Source: Glycomyces arizonensis DSM 44726 (GTDB lineage Bacteria > Actinomycetota > Actinomycetes > Mycobacteriales > Micromonosporaceae). Taken from it: a stretch of 64,000 nt of DNA. Position numbers and translations under genes: made by a program. The notes beneath the pieces are model-generated. The model was not told where the DNA came from, ran no database searches, and was given only the letters and a program-made list of their open reading frames with translations. Shown piece by piece: positions 32,839 through 42,578 of the stretch (position 1 is the stretch's first letter; every line of letters starts with the position of its first letter). The stretch covers positions 1 to 64,000 of the forward strand of contig NZ_AXWO01000002.1 in assembly GCF_000482705.1 (NCBI RefSeq), written 5' to 3'.

Positions 32839-35800
32839 CAGTAGCGCACCTCCCGCGTCCGCTTGCGCACGACCGTGACCTCGTCCCGCTGGTTGCCGGT
32901 GGGCCCGAGGTAGTTGAAGCCGAAGCTGAGCTGGGCGTAGCCGCCGATGAGGTGGGTCGGCTTGACCATCAGGCGCGTCAGCGAGTTGTGGATGCCGCCG
33001 CGCCTGCCGGTGGTCTCGGTCTTCGGCACGGCGATCAGGCGCTCCTGCGCGTGGTACATGTAGACGGTCCCTTCTGGCATCCGGTGGGAGACGATGAGCC
33101 TGGCGGCGACGACGCCGTTGCGGTTGACCGCCTCCACCCAGTCGTTGTCCGCCGCCCCGATGACGCGGGCGTCGGCCGGGCTCATCCAGATCGTCGGCCC
33201 GCCCCGCGAGAGGGTGAGCATGAGCAGGTTGTCCTGGTATTCGGAGTGGATGGACCACTTGGAGTGCGGCGTGAGGTACCTGACGACGACCTCGCGGTTC
33301 CCCTTCCGGCCGAGCTCCGGCTCGGCGAACAGCGCGGCCATGTTCAGCGGCGGCCGGTAGACCGGCAGGGCCTCCCCGAACTCGTGCATCCAGTCGTGGT
33401 CCACATAGAACTGCTGTCTGCCGGTGAGGGTGTGCCACGGCTTGTCGTGCTCGGTGTTGATCGTGAACGGCGAGTACCGCCGGTCGTGCGACTCCTTGCC
33501 CGACCACTCCGGGCTCGACCCGACCGTGGTCGGCCCGCGCTGCGTGTCGGTGAAGACCACGCGCCGCTCGGCCGAGCCGTGGACGAGCTCGGCCATGTCG
33601 GTGCCGCACCGTTCGGCGAGCCGCTCGAAGCCCTGGGCGGCGAGCCGCCCGTTGCTGGTGCCCGACAGCGCCAGGATCATCTCGCACGCCTTGATGTCGG
33701 TGTCGATGCTCGGCCTGCCCGCGGCGGGCCCTTCCGCGACGCGGCCGTTGCGCTCGCCGAGCCAGCGGATCTCCGCGTCCGGGGTGAACGTGACGCCCTT
33801 GACCGGCACCCCGGCGGTCTCCACGAGCGGGCCGACGGCGGCCAGCTTCGCGGCCACGGCGGTGTAGTCGCGTTCGACGGCGACGATGTCCGGCATCGTC
33901 CGGCCGGGGACCGGCGCGGTCCCGTCGCGCCGCCAGTCGGGGGCGGTGCCGCCGCTCTGGGCCATCTCGCCGGGCGTGTCGTGCTGGTGCGGCACGGCGA
34001 CGAGGTCGGTGACGGTGCCCAGGCGGCGCTCGGCGAGCTCGGAGAACCGCCGCGCGAGCGCATGGAACGCGTCGAAGTCGGTGCGGGCCTGCCAGGGCGG
34101 GTCGATCGCGGGGGAGAAGGCGTGCACGAACGGGTGCATGTCCGTGGTGGACAGGTCGTGCTTCTCGTACCAGGTGGCCGCCGGGAGCACGATGTCCGAC
34201 ATGATCGTGGTGCTCGTCATGCGGAAGTCGAGCGACAGGAGCAGGTCGAGCTTGCCCTCGGGGGCCTGCTCGTGCCATTCCACCTCGGACGGACGGTGCT
34301 GCATCCCGGCCTCGGCGCCCTGGACCGAGCCGGTGGTGCCCAGCAGGTGCCGCATGAAGTACTCGTCGCCCTTCGCCGACGATCCGAGCAGATTGGACCG
34401 CCACACCGTGAGGATCCTCGGCCAGTTCCCGGGCGCGTCGGGGTCCTCGCAGGCGAACCGCAGCTGCCGCGTGGCCAGGAGCTCGGCGATGTACTCGCCG
34501 GGGCTCTTGCCCGACACGGCGGCCTCGCGGCCGAGCTTGAGCGGGTTGCGGTCGAAGGTCGGGTAGGACGGCATCCAGCCCATGCGCGCCGAGGCGGCCA
34601 CCAGGTCGGCGGTGTGCCGCCCGGCCAGCGTGCGCGGCCCGGTGGCCGACAGCAGCGCGTCGGCGCCGTAGGTGTCGTAGCGCCACTGGTCGGTGTGGAG
34701 GTAGAAGTACGGGGTGGCGGCCATGAAGCGGGGCGGCCGCGTCCAGTCCATCGCCGAGGCGTACGCGGTCCACCCGGCGAGGGTCCGGCACTTCTCCTGC
34801 CCGACGTAGTGCGCCCAGCCGCCGCCGTTGACGCCCTGGCAGCCGGTCAGCAGCAGCAGGGTCAGGAACGCGCGGTACATGGTGTCGCCGTGGAACCACT
34901 GGTTGGTGCCGCCGCCGAGGACGATCATGGCCCGCCCGCCGCTGGCGTCGGCGGTGTCGGCGAACTCGCGGGCCAGCCGGGCGGCCTGCGCGGCCGGGAC
35001 CGAGGTGATCGCCTCCTGCCAGGCGGGCGTGCACGGCTGCGAGGCGTCGTCGTAGCCGCTCGGCCACTCGCCGGGCAGGCCCGGGCGGTGCACCCCGTAC
35101 TGGGCCATGAGCAGGTCGAACACGGTGGTGACCCAGCGGCCCGCGACGCGGCGGACCGGCACGCCCCGCACCACCTGCTCGGCTTCGCCATCGAAGCGCG
35201 GCAGGTGGACCTTGACGGTCTCGGCGCCGGGGCCGTCCATGCTCAGGCGCGGCACCCGCCCTTCGAGGTCGAGGTTCCACCGGCCGGGCCGGTCGGGGTC
35301 CCAGCGGTGCCCGAGCGTCCCGCCGGGCGCCACGACCTCGTCGGTGGCCTCGTCGACGAACACCGGCTTCCACTCCCCGTAGGGCTCCTCGCCCGGCAGC
35401 GATGAGCGCATGAGGAACTTCCCGGGCGCCAGTAGCCCGTCCCGTTCGGACAGCTCCACGAGGAACGGCAGGTCGGTGAACTTGCGGACGTAGCGCTCGA
35501 AGCGCTCGCGGCTGCCGTTCGCGAAGCACTCGGTGAGGATCACGTGCCCCATCGCCATCGCGAGCGCGCCGTCGGTGCCCGGGTGCGGCGCCACCCACTC
35601 GTCGGCGAACTTCACCGCGTCCGAGTAGTCGGGGGAGACGACCACGACCTTCTGGCCCCGGTAGCGGGCCTCGGCCATCCAGTGCGCGTCCGGGGTGCGC
35701 GTGACCGGGACGTTCGAGCCCCACAGCACCAGATAGGCCGCGTCCCACCAGTCCCCGGACTCGGGCACGTCGGTCTGGTCGCCGAACACCTGCGGGCTGG

Positions 35801-36506
35801 CCACCGGCAGGTCGGCGTACCAGTCGTAGAACGACAGCATCGAGCCGCCGATCAGGTTCACGAACCTCGCCCCGACCCCGTGCGAGACCTGCGACATCGC
35901 CGGGATCGGGCTGAACCCGGCGATCCGGTCGGGACCGTACTGCGCGATCGTGTAGACGTGCGCCGCCGCGGCGATCTCGATCGCCTCGTCCCACGAGATG
36001 CGCACCAGGCCGCCCTTGCCGCGAGCCGACTGGTAGCGCAGGCGCTTGACCGGGTCCTCGGTGATCTCCGACCACGCCAGGACCGGGTCGCCGAGCCGGG
36101 CCTTGGCCTCCCGGTACATCGCGATGAGGACGCCGCGCCCGTACGGGTAGCGGACCCTGGTGGGGGAGTAGGTGTACCAGGAGAACGCCGCGCCCCTCGG
36201 GCAGCCGCGCGGTTCGTACTCGGGCCGGTCGGGGCCCACCGACGGGTAGTCGGTCGCCTGCGTCTCCCAGGTGATGATCCCGTCCTTGACGTAGACGTTC
36301 CACGAGCACGAGCCGGTGCAGTTGACCCCGTGCGTCGAGCGCACCACCTTGTCGTGGCTCCACCGGTCCCGGTAGAACACGTCACCGGCGCGGCCGCCCT
36401 CCTTGAACACCGCGCGCATGTCGGGGGTGCCGCCCGCGCGGGTGAGGAACACGCCGGTGCGCAGCAGCAGGTCGGCCGCGCCGCCGGCGCTGTCGGACTG
36501 GGCCAC
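32838..36506 (-). CDS. narG: Respiratory nitrate reductase alpha subunit (molybdenum catalytic)
   Basis: This 1222-residue catalytic subunit reduces nitrate to nitrite at a Mo-bis-PGD centre. The N-terminal [4Fe-4S] site with its His ligand is STHGVNCTGSCSWNVYVKDG (His59, Cys63, Cys67). The Mo-ligand Asp lies in GGSMLSFYDWYADLP. Further family blocks are WGSNVPVTRTPDAHW, GGGTNQWFHGDTMYRAFLTL and PAATWYEKHDLS. It is first in narGHJI and is divergent from the narK transporter across a 137-bp gap. The organism can therefore respire nitrate or keep redox balance when oxygen is short. No narX/narL pair is adjacent. Confidence 0.97.
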   Translation of the reverse strand: MAQSDSAGGAADLLLRTGVFLTRAGGTPDMRAVFKEGGRAGDVFYRDRWSHDKVVRSTHGVNCTGSCSWNVYVKDGIITWETQATDYPSVGPDRPEYEPRGCPRGAAFSWYTYSPTRVRYPYGRGVLIAMYREAKARLGDPVLAWSEITEDPVKRLRYQSARGKGGLVRISWDEAIEIAAAAHVYTIAQYGPDRIAGFSPIPAMSQVSHGVGARFVNLIGGSMLSFYDWYADLPVASPQVFGDQTDVPESGDWWDAAYLVLWGSNVPVTRTPDAHWMAEARYRGQKVVVVSPDYSDAVKFADEWVAPHPGTDGALAMAMGHVILTECFANGSRERFERYVRKFTDLPFLVELSERDGLLAPGKFLMRSSLPGEEPYGEWKPVFVDEATDEVVAPGGTLGHRWDPDRPGRWNLDLEGRVPRLSMDGPGAETVKVHLPRFDGEAEQVVRGVPVRRVAGRWVTTVFDLLMAQYGVHRPGLPGEWPSGYDDASQPCTPAWQEAITSVPAAQAARLAREFADTADASGGRAMIVLGGGTNQWFHGDTMYRAFLTLLLLTGCQGVNGGGWAHYVGQEKCRTLAGWTAYASAMDWTRPPRFMAATPYFYLHTDQWRYDTYGADALLSATGPRTLAGRHTADLVAASARMGWMPSYPTFDRNPLKLGREAAVSGKSPGEYIAELLATRQLRFACEDPDAPGNWPRILTVWRSNLLGSSAKGDEYFMRHLLGTTGSVQGAEAGMQHRPSEVEWHEQAPEGKLDLLLSLDFRMTSTTIMSDIVLPAATWYEKHDLSTTDMHPFVHAFSPAIDPPWQARTDFDAFHALARRFSELAERRLGTVTDLVAVPHQHDTPGEMAQSGGTAPDWRRDGTAPVPGRTMPDIVAVERDYTAVAAKLAAVGPLVETAGVPVKGVTFTPDAEIRWLGERNGRVAEGPAAGRPSIDTDIKACEMILALSGTSNGRLAAQGFERLAERCGTDMAELVHGSAERRVVFTDTQRGPTTVGSSPEWSGKESHDRRYSPFTINTEHDKPWHTLTGRQQFYVDHDWMHEFGEALPVYRPPLNMAALFAEPELGRKGNREVVVRYLTPHSKWSIHSEYQDNLLMLTLSRGGPTIWMSPADARVIGAADNDWVEAVNRNGVVAARLIVSHRMPEGTVYMYHAQERLIAVPKTETTGRRGGIHNSLTRLMVKPTHLIGGYAQLSFGFNYLGPTGNQRDEVTVVRKRTREVRY

Positions 36507-36643
36507 GTCGGCCCCCTCTCAGATCCGGTGACCGGGGAACACACGCTCACTTTAGATACTTTTGTCCCTTGAGACCGGTGCATTGGTCATACTGTGCCCG
36601 GACCGGCCCTCACGCGGGTGCGGGCCCGCGAGGAGGACGGCCG

Positions 36644-37834
36644 ATGAGCACTGGCACCGGCGAGACGCAGGCCGCGCCGCGCGGCGCGGCGGGCGTCAAC
36701 CTGGCGCTGGCGACGGCCGTGTTCGTGCTGACGTTCTGGGCGTGGAACCTCGTCGGGCCCCTCTCGCGCACCTACTCCGAGCGCCTCGGCCTCGGCCCGA
36801 CGCAGACGGCGATCCTCGTGGCCTTCCCGGTCCTGGTCGGCGCGGTGGGCCGCATCCCGGCGGGCATCCTGACCGACCGCTACGGCGGCCGCCGCATGTT
36901 CACCGCGATCTGCCTGGTCAGCACCGTCCCGACCGCTTTGGTCGGCTTCTCGGCCGATTCCTATGCGGCCCTGCTCGTCTCCGGGTTCCTCCTCGGCATC
37001 GCCGGGACCTCCTTCGCGGTCGGCGTCCCGTTCGCGAACGCCTGGTACCGGCCCGAGCGGCGCGGCTTCGCCACCGGCGTCTTCGGCGCGGGCATGGGCG
37101 GCACGGCCCTGTCGGCGCTGCTGACGCCGCCGCTGGTCGATCGGCTCGGGCTGCTCTGGACCCACCTGGCCATGTGCGCCGCGCTCATCGCCGCGGCCGC
37201 CGTCGCGTGGGCGGCCATGCGCGACGCGCCGGATTGGCGGCCGAACCGCGAGCCCGCGCTGCCGCGCTTCGCCGCGGTCCTCAAGCGCGGGGACACCTGG
37301 CAGCTGTCCATGCTGTACGCCCTGGCGTTCGGCGGCTTCGTCGCGTTCTCCACGTACCTGCCGACGATGCTCACCACCGCCTACGGCTTCGCCCAGACCG
37401 AGGCCGGGGTGCGCACCGCCGGGTTCTCCCTCGCCGCCGTGGTCGCCCGGCCGCTCGGCGGCGCCCTGTCCGACCGGATCGGGCCGGTCAAGGTGTGCCT
37501 GGCATCGTTCTTCACCGCCGCCGCGATGGCCGTCGGGCTGTCCTTCGACCCGCCCGCCGAGATCCGGGCGGGCGTGTGCTTCGTGCTCATGGCCGTCGCG
37601 CTCGGACTCGGCTCCGGCGGCGTCTTCGCGCTCGTCGCGAAGCTCATCGAACCCTCGCGCGTCGGCACCGTCACCGGCGTGGTCGGCGCGGCCGGGGGCC
37701 TGGGCGGTTACTTCCCGCCGCTGGTGATGGGCGTGGTGTTCCAGGCGAGTGGCGCCTATACGATCGGCCTGCTCCTGCTGGCCGCCGCGGCCCTGGGCGT
37801 CGGCCTGTTCACCCTCCGGGCCTTCCGGGTCTAG
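36644..37834 (+). CDS. narK: Nitrate/nitrite MFS transporter
   Basis: This 396-residue MFS protein of the NNP group has 12 predicted helices. The family motifs are seen as VLVGAVGRIPAGILTDRYGG and the Gly-rich FGAGMGGTALSALL, with a second GAAGGLGGYFPPLVMG; the residues GRIPAG and RPLGGALSDRIG supply the substrate-site arginines. It imports nitrate for, or exports nitrite from, the reductase encoded on the other strand. AGGAGG precedes ATG 36644. The divergent gap with narG should hold the oxygen/nitrate-responsive promoters; I could not identify an FNR-type site with confidence. Confidence 0.92.
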   Translation: MSTGTGETQAAPRGAAGVNLALATAVFVLTFWAWNLVGPLSRTYSERLGLGPTQTAILVAFPVLVGAVGRIPAGILTDRYGGRRMFTAICLVSTVPTALVGFSADSYAALLVSGFLLGIAGTSFAVGVPFANAWYRPERRGFATGVFGAGMGGTALSALLTPPLVDRLGLLWTHLAMCAALIAAAAVAWAAMRDAPDWRPNREPALPRFAAVLKRGDTWQLSMLYALAFGGFVAFSTYLPTMLTTAYGFAQTEAGVRTAGFSLAAVVARPLGGALSDRIGPVKVCLASFFTAAAMAVGLSFDPPAEIRAGVCFVLMAVALGLGSGGVFALVAKLIEPSRVGTVTGVVGAAGGLGGYFPPLVMGVVFQASGAYTIGLLLLAAAALGVGLFTLRAFRV

Positions 37835-37877
37835 GGCGTGGAAACCGCTTGGCAGATGATCGTCCGCGGATGCATCC

Positions 37878-37896
37878 TTGTTCGTGGCTCGAACAA
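37878..37896. promoter_or_regulatory. Perfect inverted repeat before the MFS gene at 37936
   Basis: TTGTTCG-TGGCT-CGAACAA, 40 bp before the GTG start. It resembles a repressor operator of a dimeric regulator. It would lie inside the gene if the upstream ATG at 37870 were used, which argues for the GTG start. Confidence 0.5.
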
Positions 37897-37935
37897 ACCG
37901 CCGAGCACCCGCACCCACCGTTCGATTGGACCGCC

Positions 37936-39183
37936 GTGACCGACGCCGCCGTGCAGGCGCCCCGCCCCGCCCGCCTCGCCCCGGAGCTCGCCGCCTGGCG
38001 CAACGCCGTGCTCGTGATCTTCGCCCTCTCGGGCTTCGTCTTCGCGAACTGGGCCGCGCGCATCCCCAACGTCCGCGACATCCTCGGCGCCTCCACCCAG
38101 CAGATGGGCCTGCTCATCGTCGGCGGCGCGATCGGCTCGATCCTCGGTCTCATCGCCTCCAGCCACATCATCGCCCGGCTCGGCGCCACCGGCACGATCC
38201 GCTGGTTCCTCACGTTGGCGGCCGTCGGCCTCGTCGCCGCGGGCGCCGTCGCCGAGTTCGCGCCGAACTACTGGGCCCTGTTCGCCGCGCTCATGGTGTG
38301 CGGCGCGGGCAACGCGGTCCTGGACGTGTCCATGAACCTCTCCGGCGCCGCCAACGAGCGCAAGGTCGGGCGCACCCTCATGCCGCTGTTCCACGCCGCG
38401 TTCAGCATCGGCACGATCCTCGGCGCCGGGCTCGGCGCGCTCACCGAGAAGCTCGACGTCCCCGTCGGCGCCCACCTGATCACCACCGGCGCGTTCGCGA
38501 TCGCGGCCGGGCTCTACACCGTCCGGTTCCTCCAGCCCGCCGAGGAGCCGAGCACGCGGGCCGAAGGCGACGAGCCCCACGGCTGGCGCTCGCGCCTGGA
38601 GCCGTGGAGGGACCCGCGGATCCTGCTCATCGGCCTGATCATCCTCGGCATGGCCTTCACCGAGGGCACCGCCAACGACTGGCTCGGCCTGGCGATGGTC
38701 GACGGCTACGACTTCTCGAACGCCGGAGGCGCGGCCGCCTTCGCGGTGTTCGTCACCGCGATGACCGCCGGGCGCCTGTGCGGCGGCATGGTCCTCGACC
38801 GCTTCGGCCGGGTGCCGGTCCTGGCCGGTTCGGCGGGCATGGCGATCGTCGGCCTGCTGCTGGTCATCATCGGCCCGAACGCGGTCATGGCGATCATCGG
38901 GATCGTCCTGTGGGGCCTCGGCGCGTCGCTCGGGTTCCCGGTCGGCATGTCGGCCGCCGCCGACGACCCCGAGCGGGCCACGGCGAACGTCGCGGCCGTG
39001 GCCACCATCGGCTACGTGGCGTTCCTCATCGGCCCGCCGCTGCTGGGCCTCCTCGGCGACCAGATGGGCCTGCGCAGCGCGTTCATCGTCGTCCTCGTCC
39101 TGGTCGCCGTGGCGCTGCTGGCCTCCCCGGCGGCCCGCAAGCCCGGCCACCCGGCCGGGGAGGCCGCGCCTAGGGAATCGTGA
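37936..39183 (+). CDS. MFS transporter (YbjJ-like)
   Basis: This is a 415-residue, 12-helix major facilitator. The block MNLSGAANERKVGRTLMPLF followed by HAAFSIGTILGAGLGAL is the signature of the YbjJ group, whose substrates are mostly unknown (sugars are suspected). The second half has TEGTANDWLGLAMVDGYDF and GRLCGGMVLDRFGRVPVL. GTG 37936 is chosen over ATG 37870 because an inverted repeat lies between them. The 3' end overlaps the converging reductase-like gene by 14 bp. Confidence 0.82.
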   Translation: MTDAAVQAPRPARLAPELAAWRNAVLVIFALSGFVFANWAARIPNVRDILGASTQQMGLLIVGGAIGSILGLIASSHIIARLGATGTIRWFLTLAAVGLVAAGAVAEFAPNYWALFAALMVCGAGNAVLDVSMNLSGAANERKVGRTLMPLFHAAFSIGTILGAGLGALTEKLDVPVGAHLITTGAFAIAAGLYTVRFLQPAEEPSTRAEGDEPHGWRSRLEPWRDPRILLIGLIILGMAFTEGTANDWLGLAMVDGYDFSNAGGAAAFAVFVTAMTAGRLCGGMVLDRFGRVPVLAGSAGMAIVGLLLVIIGPNAVMAIIGIVLWGLGASLGFPVGMSAAADDPERATANVAAVATIGYVAFLIGPPLLGLLGDQMGLRSAFIVVLVLVAVALLASPAARKPGHPAGEAAPRES

Positions 39184-39844
39184 TCGGCGGCCCCGACGGG
39201 GCCACCTTGCGGAACCGGGCGTGGACCACCGACGGCGAGGTGACCAGCTCGACGCACTCGTAGCCCAGGCCCGGGCCGATCCCGTCGAAGAGCCGCTCCC
39301 CGCCGCCGAGGAGGATCGGCGTGATCGCCACGTGCAGCTCGTCGACGAGTCCGGCCCGCAGGTAGGCCTGGACGGTGGCCGGGCCGCCGCCGAGCCGCAC
39401 GTCGTCGCCCCCGGCGGCGTCGAACGCGCGCTCCAGCGCCGCCTCGATGCCGTCGGTCACGAAGTGGAAGACGGTGCCGCCCTCCATGGCGAGCGGCGGC
39501 CGCGCGTGGTGGGTGAGGACGAACACCGGGTGGTGGTAGGGCGGCTCGTCGCCCCACCAGCCGGTCCACGACTCGTCGGGCCAGGGGCCGCGCACGGGGC
39601 CGAACATGTTGCGGCCCATGATCGTGGCCCCGATGCCCTCGTCGCCGCGGCGCCAGAGCGCGTCGTCGATCCCGTCCTCGCCGCCGCAGCGGCCGAAGAA
39701 CTGCTCCTGTCCGGCGCGGGTGCGCAGGGCCCACTCGTGGAGGCGCTCGCCTCCAGCGCCCATGGGATCGTGGGTGCTCTGGCCGGGGCCGGCGGCGTAG
39801 CCGTCCAGGGAGATCGTCAGATTGTGCACGCGAAGCTCGGGCAT
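39170..39844 (-). CDS. Dihydrofolate-reductase-family (RibD C-terminal domain) protein
   Basis: This 224-residue protein is of the YwjB/YyaP type. It starts LRVHNLTISLDGYAAGPGQS and has the NADPH-binding GATIMGRNMFGPVRGPW, HPVFVLTHHARPPLAMEGGT, VRLGGGPATVQAYLRAGLVD and HVAITPILLGGGERLF. It is probably an NADPH-dependent reductase of unknown substrate, and not the essential folA. ATG 39844 is preferred because AAAGGA lies 8 nt upstream; the ATG three codons earlier would abut that site. Confidence 0.87.
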   Translation of the reverse strand: MPELRVHNLTISLDGYAAGPGQSTHDPMGAGGERLHEWALRTRAGQEQFFGRCGGEDGIDDALWRRGDEGIGATIMGRNMFGPVRGPWPDESWTGWWGDEPPYHHPVFVLTHHARPPLAMEGGTVFHFVTDGIEAALERAFDAAGGDDVRLGGGPATVQAYLRAGLVDELHVAITPILLGGGERLFDGIGPGLGYECVELVTSPSVVHARFRKVAPSGPPITIP

Positions 39845-40013
39845 CGGTCGCATCCTTTCGGTCCGTCATCGATCTGGTTACTCCCTCGTCGAACGCGCCG
39901 CGCCCGAATCGACAACTCGCCGGAGAAAACTTCGCGTCCGGCAGCGTGGCAGTATTGCCGCGTGCGGCCTCCCGGCGCCCCCGGCCGCCGACCGATCGAC
40001 GCCAGGAGAGCGC

Positions 40014-41210
40014 ATGAACCTTCGCGAAGAGGCCGCGGCCATCCGAGACGACCTGATCGCACTGCGGCGCGAGCTGCACCGCATCCCCGAGATCGGACTC
40101 GACCTGCCGAAGACCCAGGCCGCCGTCCTGGCCGCCCTCGACGGCCTGCCGCTGGAGATCAGCACCGGCGAGGGCCTGTCCTCGGTCACGGCCGTCCTGC
40201 GCGGCGGCCGACCGGGGCCGGTGGTGCTGCTGCGCGGCGACATGGACGCCCTGCCGGTCACCGAGGAGTCCGAGGCGGACTACGTCTCGGGCCACGACGG
40301 CGTCATGCACGCCTGCGGCCACGACCTGCACACCGCCGGGCTCGTCGGCGCCGCCCGCCTCCTGAGCGCCCACCGCGAGGCGCTGAACGGCGACGTCGTG
40401 TTCATGTTCCAGCCCGGCGAGGAGGGCTTCGACGGCGCCGAGCACATGATCGACGAGGGCGTCCTGGAGGCCGCCGGGCGGCCCGCCGACGCCGCGTACG
40501 GCCTGCACGTCACCTCCGACATGGTGCCCCGCGGCGTCTTCACCACCCGGCCGGGCCCGATGATGGCCGCCTCCGGCGGCCTGTTCGTGCGCGTCGTCGG
40601 CTCCGGCGGGCACGGCTCGCGCCCGCACCGGGCGCTCGACCCCGTCCCGGTCGCCTGCGAGATGGTCACCGCGCTCCAGACGCTGGTCACGCGCCGCTTC
40701 AGCACCTTCGAGCCGGTGGTGGTCACCGTCGGCAGCTTCCACGCGGGCACCAAGCGCAACATCATCCCCGACGAGGCGGTCTTCGAGGCCACCGTGCGGA
40801 CCTTCTCCGCCGAGGCCGCCGACCAGGTCGCCGAGCAGTCCGTGAAGCTGTGCGAGGACATCGCCGCCGCCCACGGCCTGAGCGCCGAGGTCCGCTACGA
40901 CCGCGAGTACCCGGCCACGGTCAACCGGGCCGACGAGGCGCGCTTCGTCGCCGAGACCGTTCGGGAGGTGTTCGGCGACGAGCGCTATGTGGAGATGCCC
41001 GAGCCGACGATGGGCGCTGAGGACTTCTCGCTTGTGCTGCAGTCGGTGCCGGGCAGCTACATGTTCTTCGGCGCCTGCGCCTCAGGCGACCACGAGCTCG
41101 CGGCGGCGAACCACTCGCCGCGCGCGGCCTTCGACGACAGCGTGCTCGCCGACGGCGCCGCGCTGCTCGCCGAGCTCGCGGTCCGCCGGATGGGGCGCGG
41201 GCGCGTGTAA
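40014..41210 (+). CDS. M20 family metallo-amidohydrolase (hippurate hydrolase type)
   Basis: This 398-residue di-metal hydrolase removes acyl groups from amino acids or similar amides. Metal and catalytic motifs are visible: LRGDMDALPV, VMHACGHDLHTAGLVGAARL, FMFQPGEEGFDGAEHM (catalytic Glu pair), YGLHVTSD and the C-terminal MGAEDFSLVLQSVPGSYMFF. The dimerisation-domain His is in GSGGHGSRPHRALDPV. AGGAG precedes ATG 40014. It is followed by a hairpin terminator. Confidence 0.9.
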   Translation: MNLREEAAAIRDDLIALRRELHRIPEIGLDLPKTQAAVLAALDGLPLEISTGEGLSSVTAVLRGGRPGPVVLLRGDMDALPVTEESEADYVSGHDGVMHACGHDLHTAGLVGAARLLSAHREALNGDVVFMFQPGEEGFDGAEHMIDEGVLEAAGRPADAAYGLHVTSDMVPRGVFTTRPGPMMAASGGLFVRVVGSGGHGSRPHRALDPVPVACEMVTALQTLVTRRFSTFEPVVVTVGSFHAGTKRNIIPDEAVFEATVRTFSAEAADQVAEQSVKLCEDIAAAHGLSAEVRYDREYPATVNRADEARFVAETVREVFGDERYVEMPEPTMGAEDFSLVLQSVPGSYMFFGACASGDHELAAANHSPRAAFDDSVLADGAALLAELAVRRMGRGRV

Positions 41211-41213
41211 CGC

Positions 41214-41242
41214 CGGCGCCGCCGAACAGGGCGGCGGCGCCG
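41214..41242. terminator. Hairpin between converging M20 and CE4 genes
   Basis: Arms CGGCGCCGCC and GGCGGCGCCG pair over 10 bp with a 9-nt loop, three bases after the amidohydrolase stop. It probably serves both converging genes. Confidence 0.65.
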
Positions 41243-41266
41243 ACGCTGCTCATTCGGGACCGGTGA

Positions 41267-42358
41267 TCATGTGGCGGTGCAGGTCACCTGCGGCGAGGTG
41301 CTGGAGCCCGAGGCGACGAAGCCCCAGGCGTTGACCGTCTGCCCGGCCGCGATGCCGGCGTTCCAGCCCACGTCGCTGGCCGTGACCGACGAGCCACTGG
41401 AACTGACGTCGGCGTTCCAGGAGCTGTTGATCGACTGGCCCGAGGGCCATGTCCATGTCAGCGTCCAGCCGTTGACGCCGTTGCCGCCGCCGGTGATCAT
41501 GACGTTGCCCTGCCAGCCCGAGCCCCAGTCGTTGACCACGTCGACCACGGCCGTGCAGTCGCCGTCGCCGGTGGGCGGCGGGGTGGTGTCGTCGTCATCG
41601 TCCGGCGGCGTGGTCGGGTCGTCCGGCTCGTCGGTCGTCGGCGGGTCGGTCTGGTTGTTGCCGCCGCCGTCGGGCGCCACGGCCCTGCCGGTCGCCGGGG
41701 AGATCATGCCCGGGCACAGGCCCCGGCTCGCCAGGTCGGCGACGATCTGGGGGACGGCGTCGATCGTGGTCTGGTAGTTGTCGTGCATGAGGATGACGCC
41801 GCCGTTCTGGAGGCCGCGCGCGGCCTGGACGATCTGCGCGGTCGAGGCCCCGGCCCAGTCGCGCGAGTCGACGTCCCAGATGACCTCGGTGAGGCCGTAC
41901 TGGGCCTCGACGGAGCGGAGCGTCGCGTTGGTCTCGCCGTACGGCGGGCGGAACAGGTTCGGGGCGGTCCCGATGGCCTGCTGGACGGCCTGCTGGGTCC
42001 GCGAGATCTCGGAGGCCATCTGCGCGGAGCTCATCTGCGTCATGTGCGGGTGGGTCCAGGAGTGGTTGCCGGTCCACATGCCGGCGTTCTGCTGGGCCCG
42101 CACCAGCGACGGGTAGTTCTGGGCGTTCTGGCCGATGTTGAAGAACGTCGCCCGGGCCCCGGCGGCCTGGAGCGCGCCGATGAGCCGCTGCGTGGTGTTC
42201 GGGTTGGGTCCGTCGTCGTAGGTCAGCGCGACGTAGCCGTTGCAGGCGGCCGCGTTCGCGGCGGTCTGGGGGAGCGTGAACGCCATGGCGGCTCCGAGCG
42301 TCGCGATGACTGCTGCCAGTACGGTGATGAGTGGACGTCTGCGGCGGATGCCGGACAT
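41267..42358 (-). CDS. Secreted polysaccharide deacetylase (CE4) with CBM2 module
   Basis: This is a 363-residue exported esterase. A Sec signal (cleavage near TAANA-AACN, residue 37) precedes a NodB-type CE4 domain: VALTYDDGPNPNTTQRLIGA (Asp48/Asp49), the zinc site TGNHSWTHPHMTQ, RPPYGETNATL, WDVDSRDW and GGVILMHDNY. A linker of Asp, Pro and Thr leads to a C-terminal CBM2 (CTAVVDVVNDWGSGWQGNV to PQVTCTAT), which binds cellulose or chitin surfaces. It probably deacetylates acetylxylan or chitin on insoluble polymer. GAGGAGG precedes the ATG. The adjacent LacI gene, on the same strand upstream, may regulate it. Confidence 0.92.
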   Translation of the reverse strand: MSGIRRRRPLITVLAAVIATLGAAMAFTLPQTAANAAACNGYVALTYDDGPNPNTTQRLIGALQAAGARATFFNIGQNAQNYPSLVRAQQNAGMWTGNHSWTHPHMTQMSSAQMASEISRTQQAVQQAIGTAPNLFRPPYGETNATLRSVEAQYGLTEVIWDVDSRDWAGASTAQIVQAARGLQNGGVILMHDNYQTTIDAVPQIVADLASRGLCPGMISPATGRAVAPDGGGNNQTDPPTTDEPDDPTTPPDDDDDTTPPPTGDGDCTAVVDVVNDWGSGWQGNVMITGGGNGVNGWTLTWTWPSGQSINSSWNADVSSSGSSVTASDVGWNAGIAAGQTVNAWGFVASGSSTSPQVTCTAT

Positions 42359-42578
42359 CGTGCCCTCCTCGGGAGTGGGGCCGACGTGCCCGATGAGGGT
42401 ACCGAGCGTCGTCTGCCGACGGTGTGTTCTGTCCGTGTCGACGAGCTCGAAAGGCGAATGCCCTGGTCGCGCTATGAGGGGGGCGACTGCGCAGTCCTGC
42501 AATATATGCAAGAACTTCAATGAGTATGACGCAAGGCGGCCGTGGCCGCAAGGGCCGCCCCGACGCAGTGGGCGAGGC

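Noticed and set aside
31150-36363. Minus-strand open frame of 1737 codons joining narG out of frame to narH
   Set aside because: The first two thirds are an Arg-rich shadow of narG; only the narH part (from 32838) is real, and narG has its own frame and stop.
36507-36643. FNR/Crp-type site between narG and narK
   Set aside because: TTGAGACC and GGTCATAC pieces are present, but no TTGAT-N4-ATCAA or TGTGA-N6-TCACA match is good enough to report.
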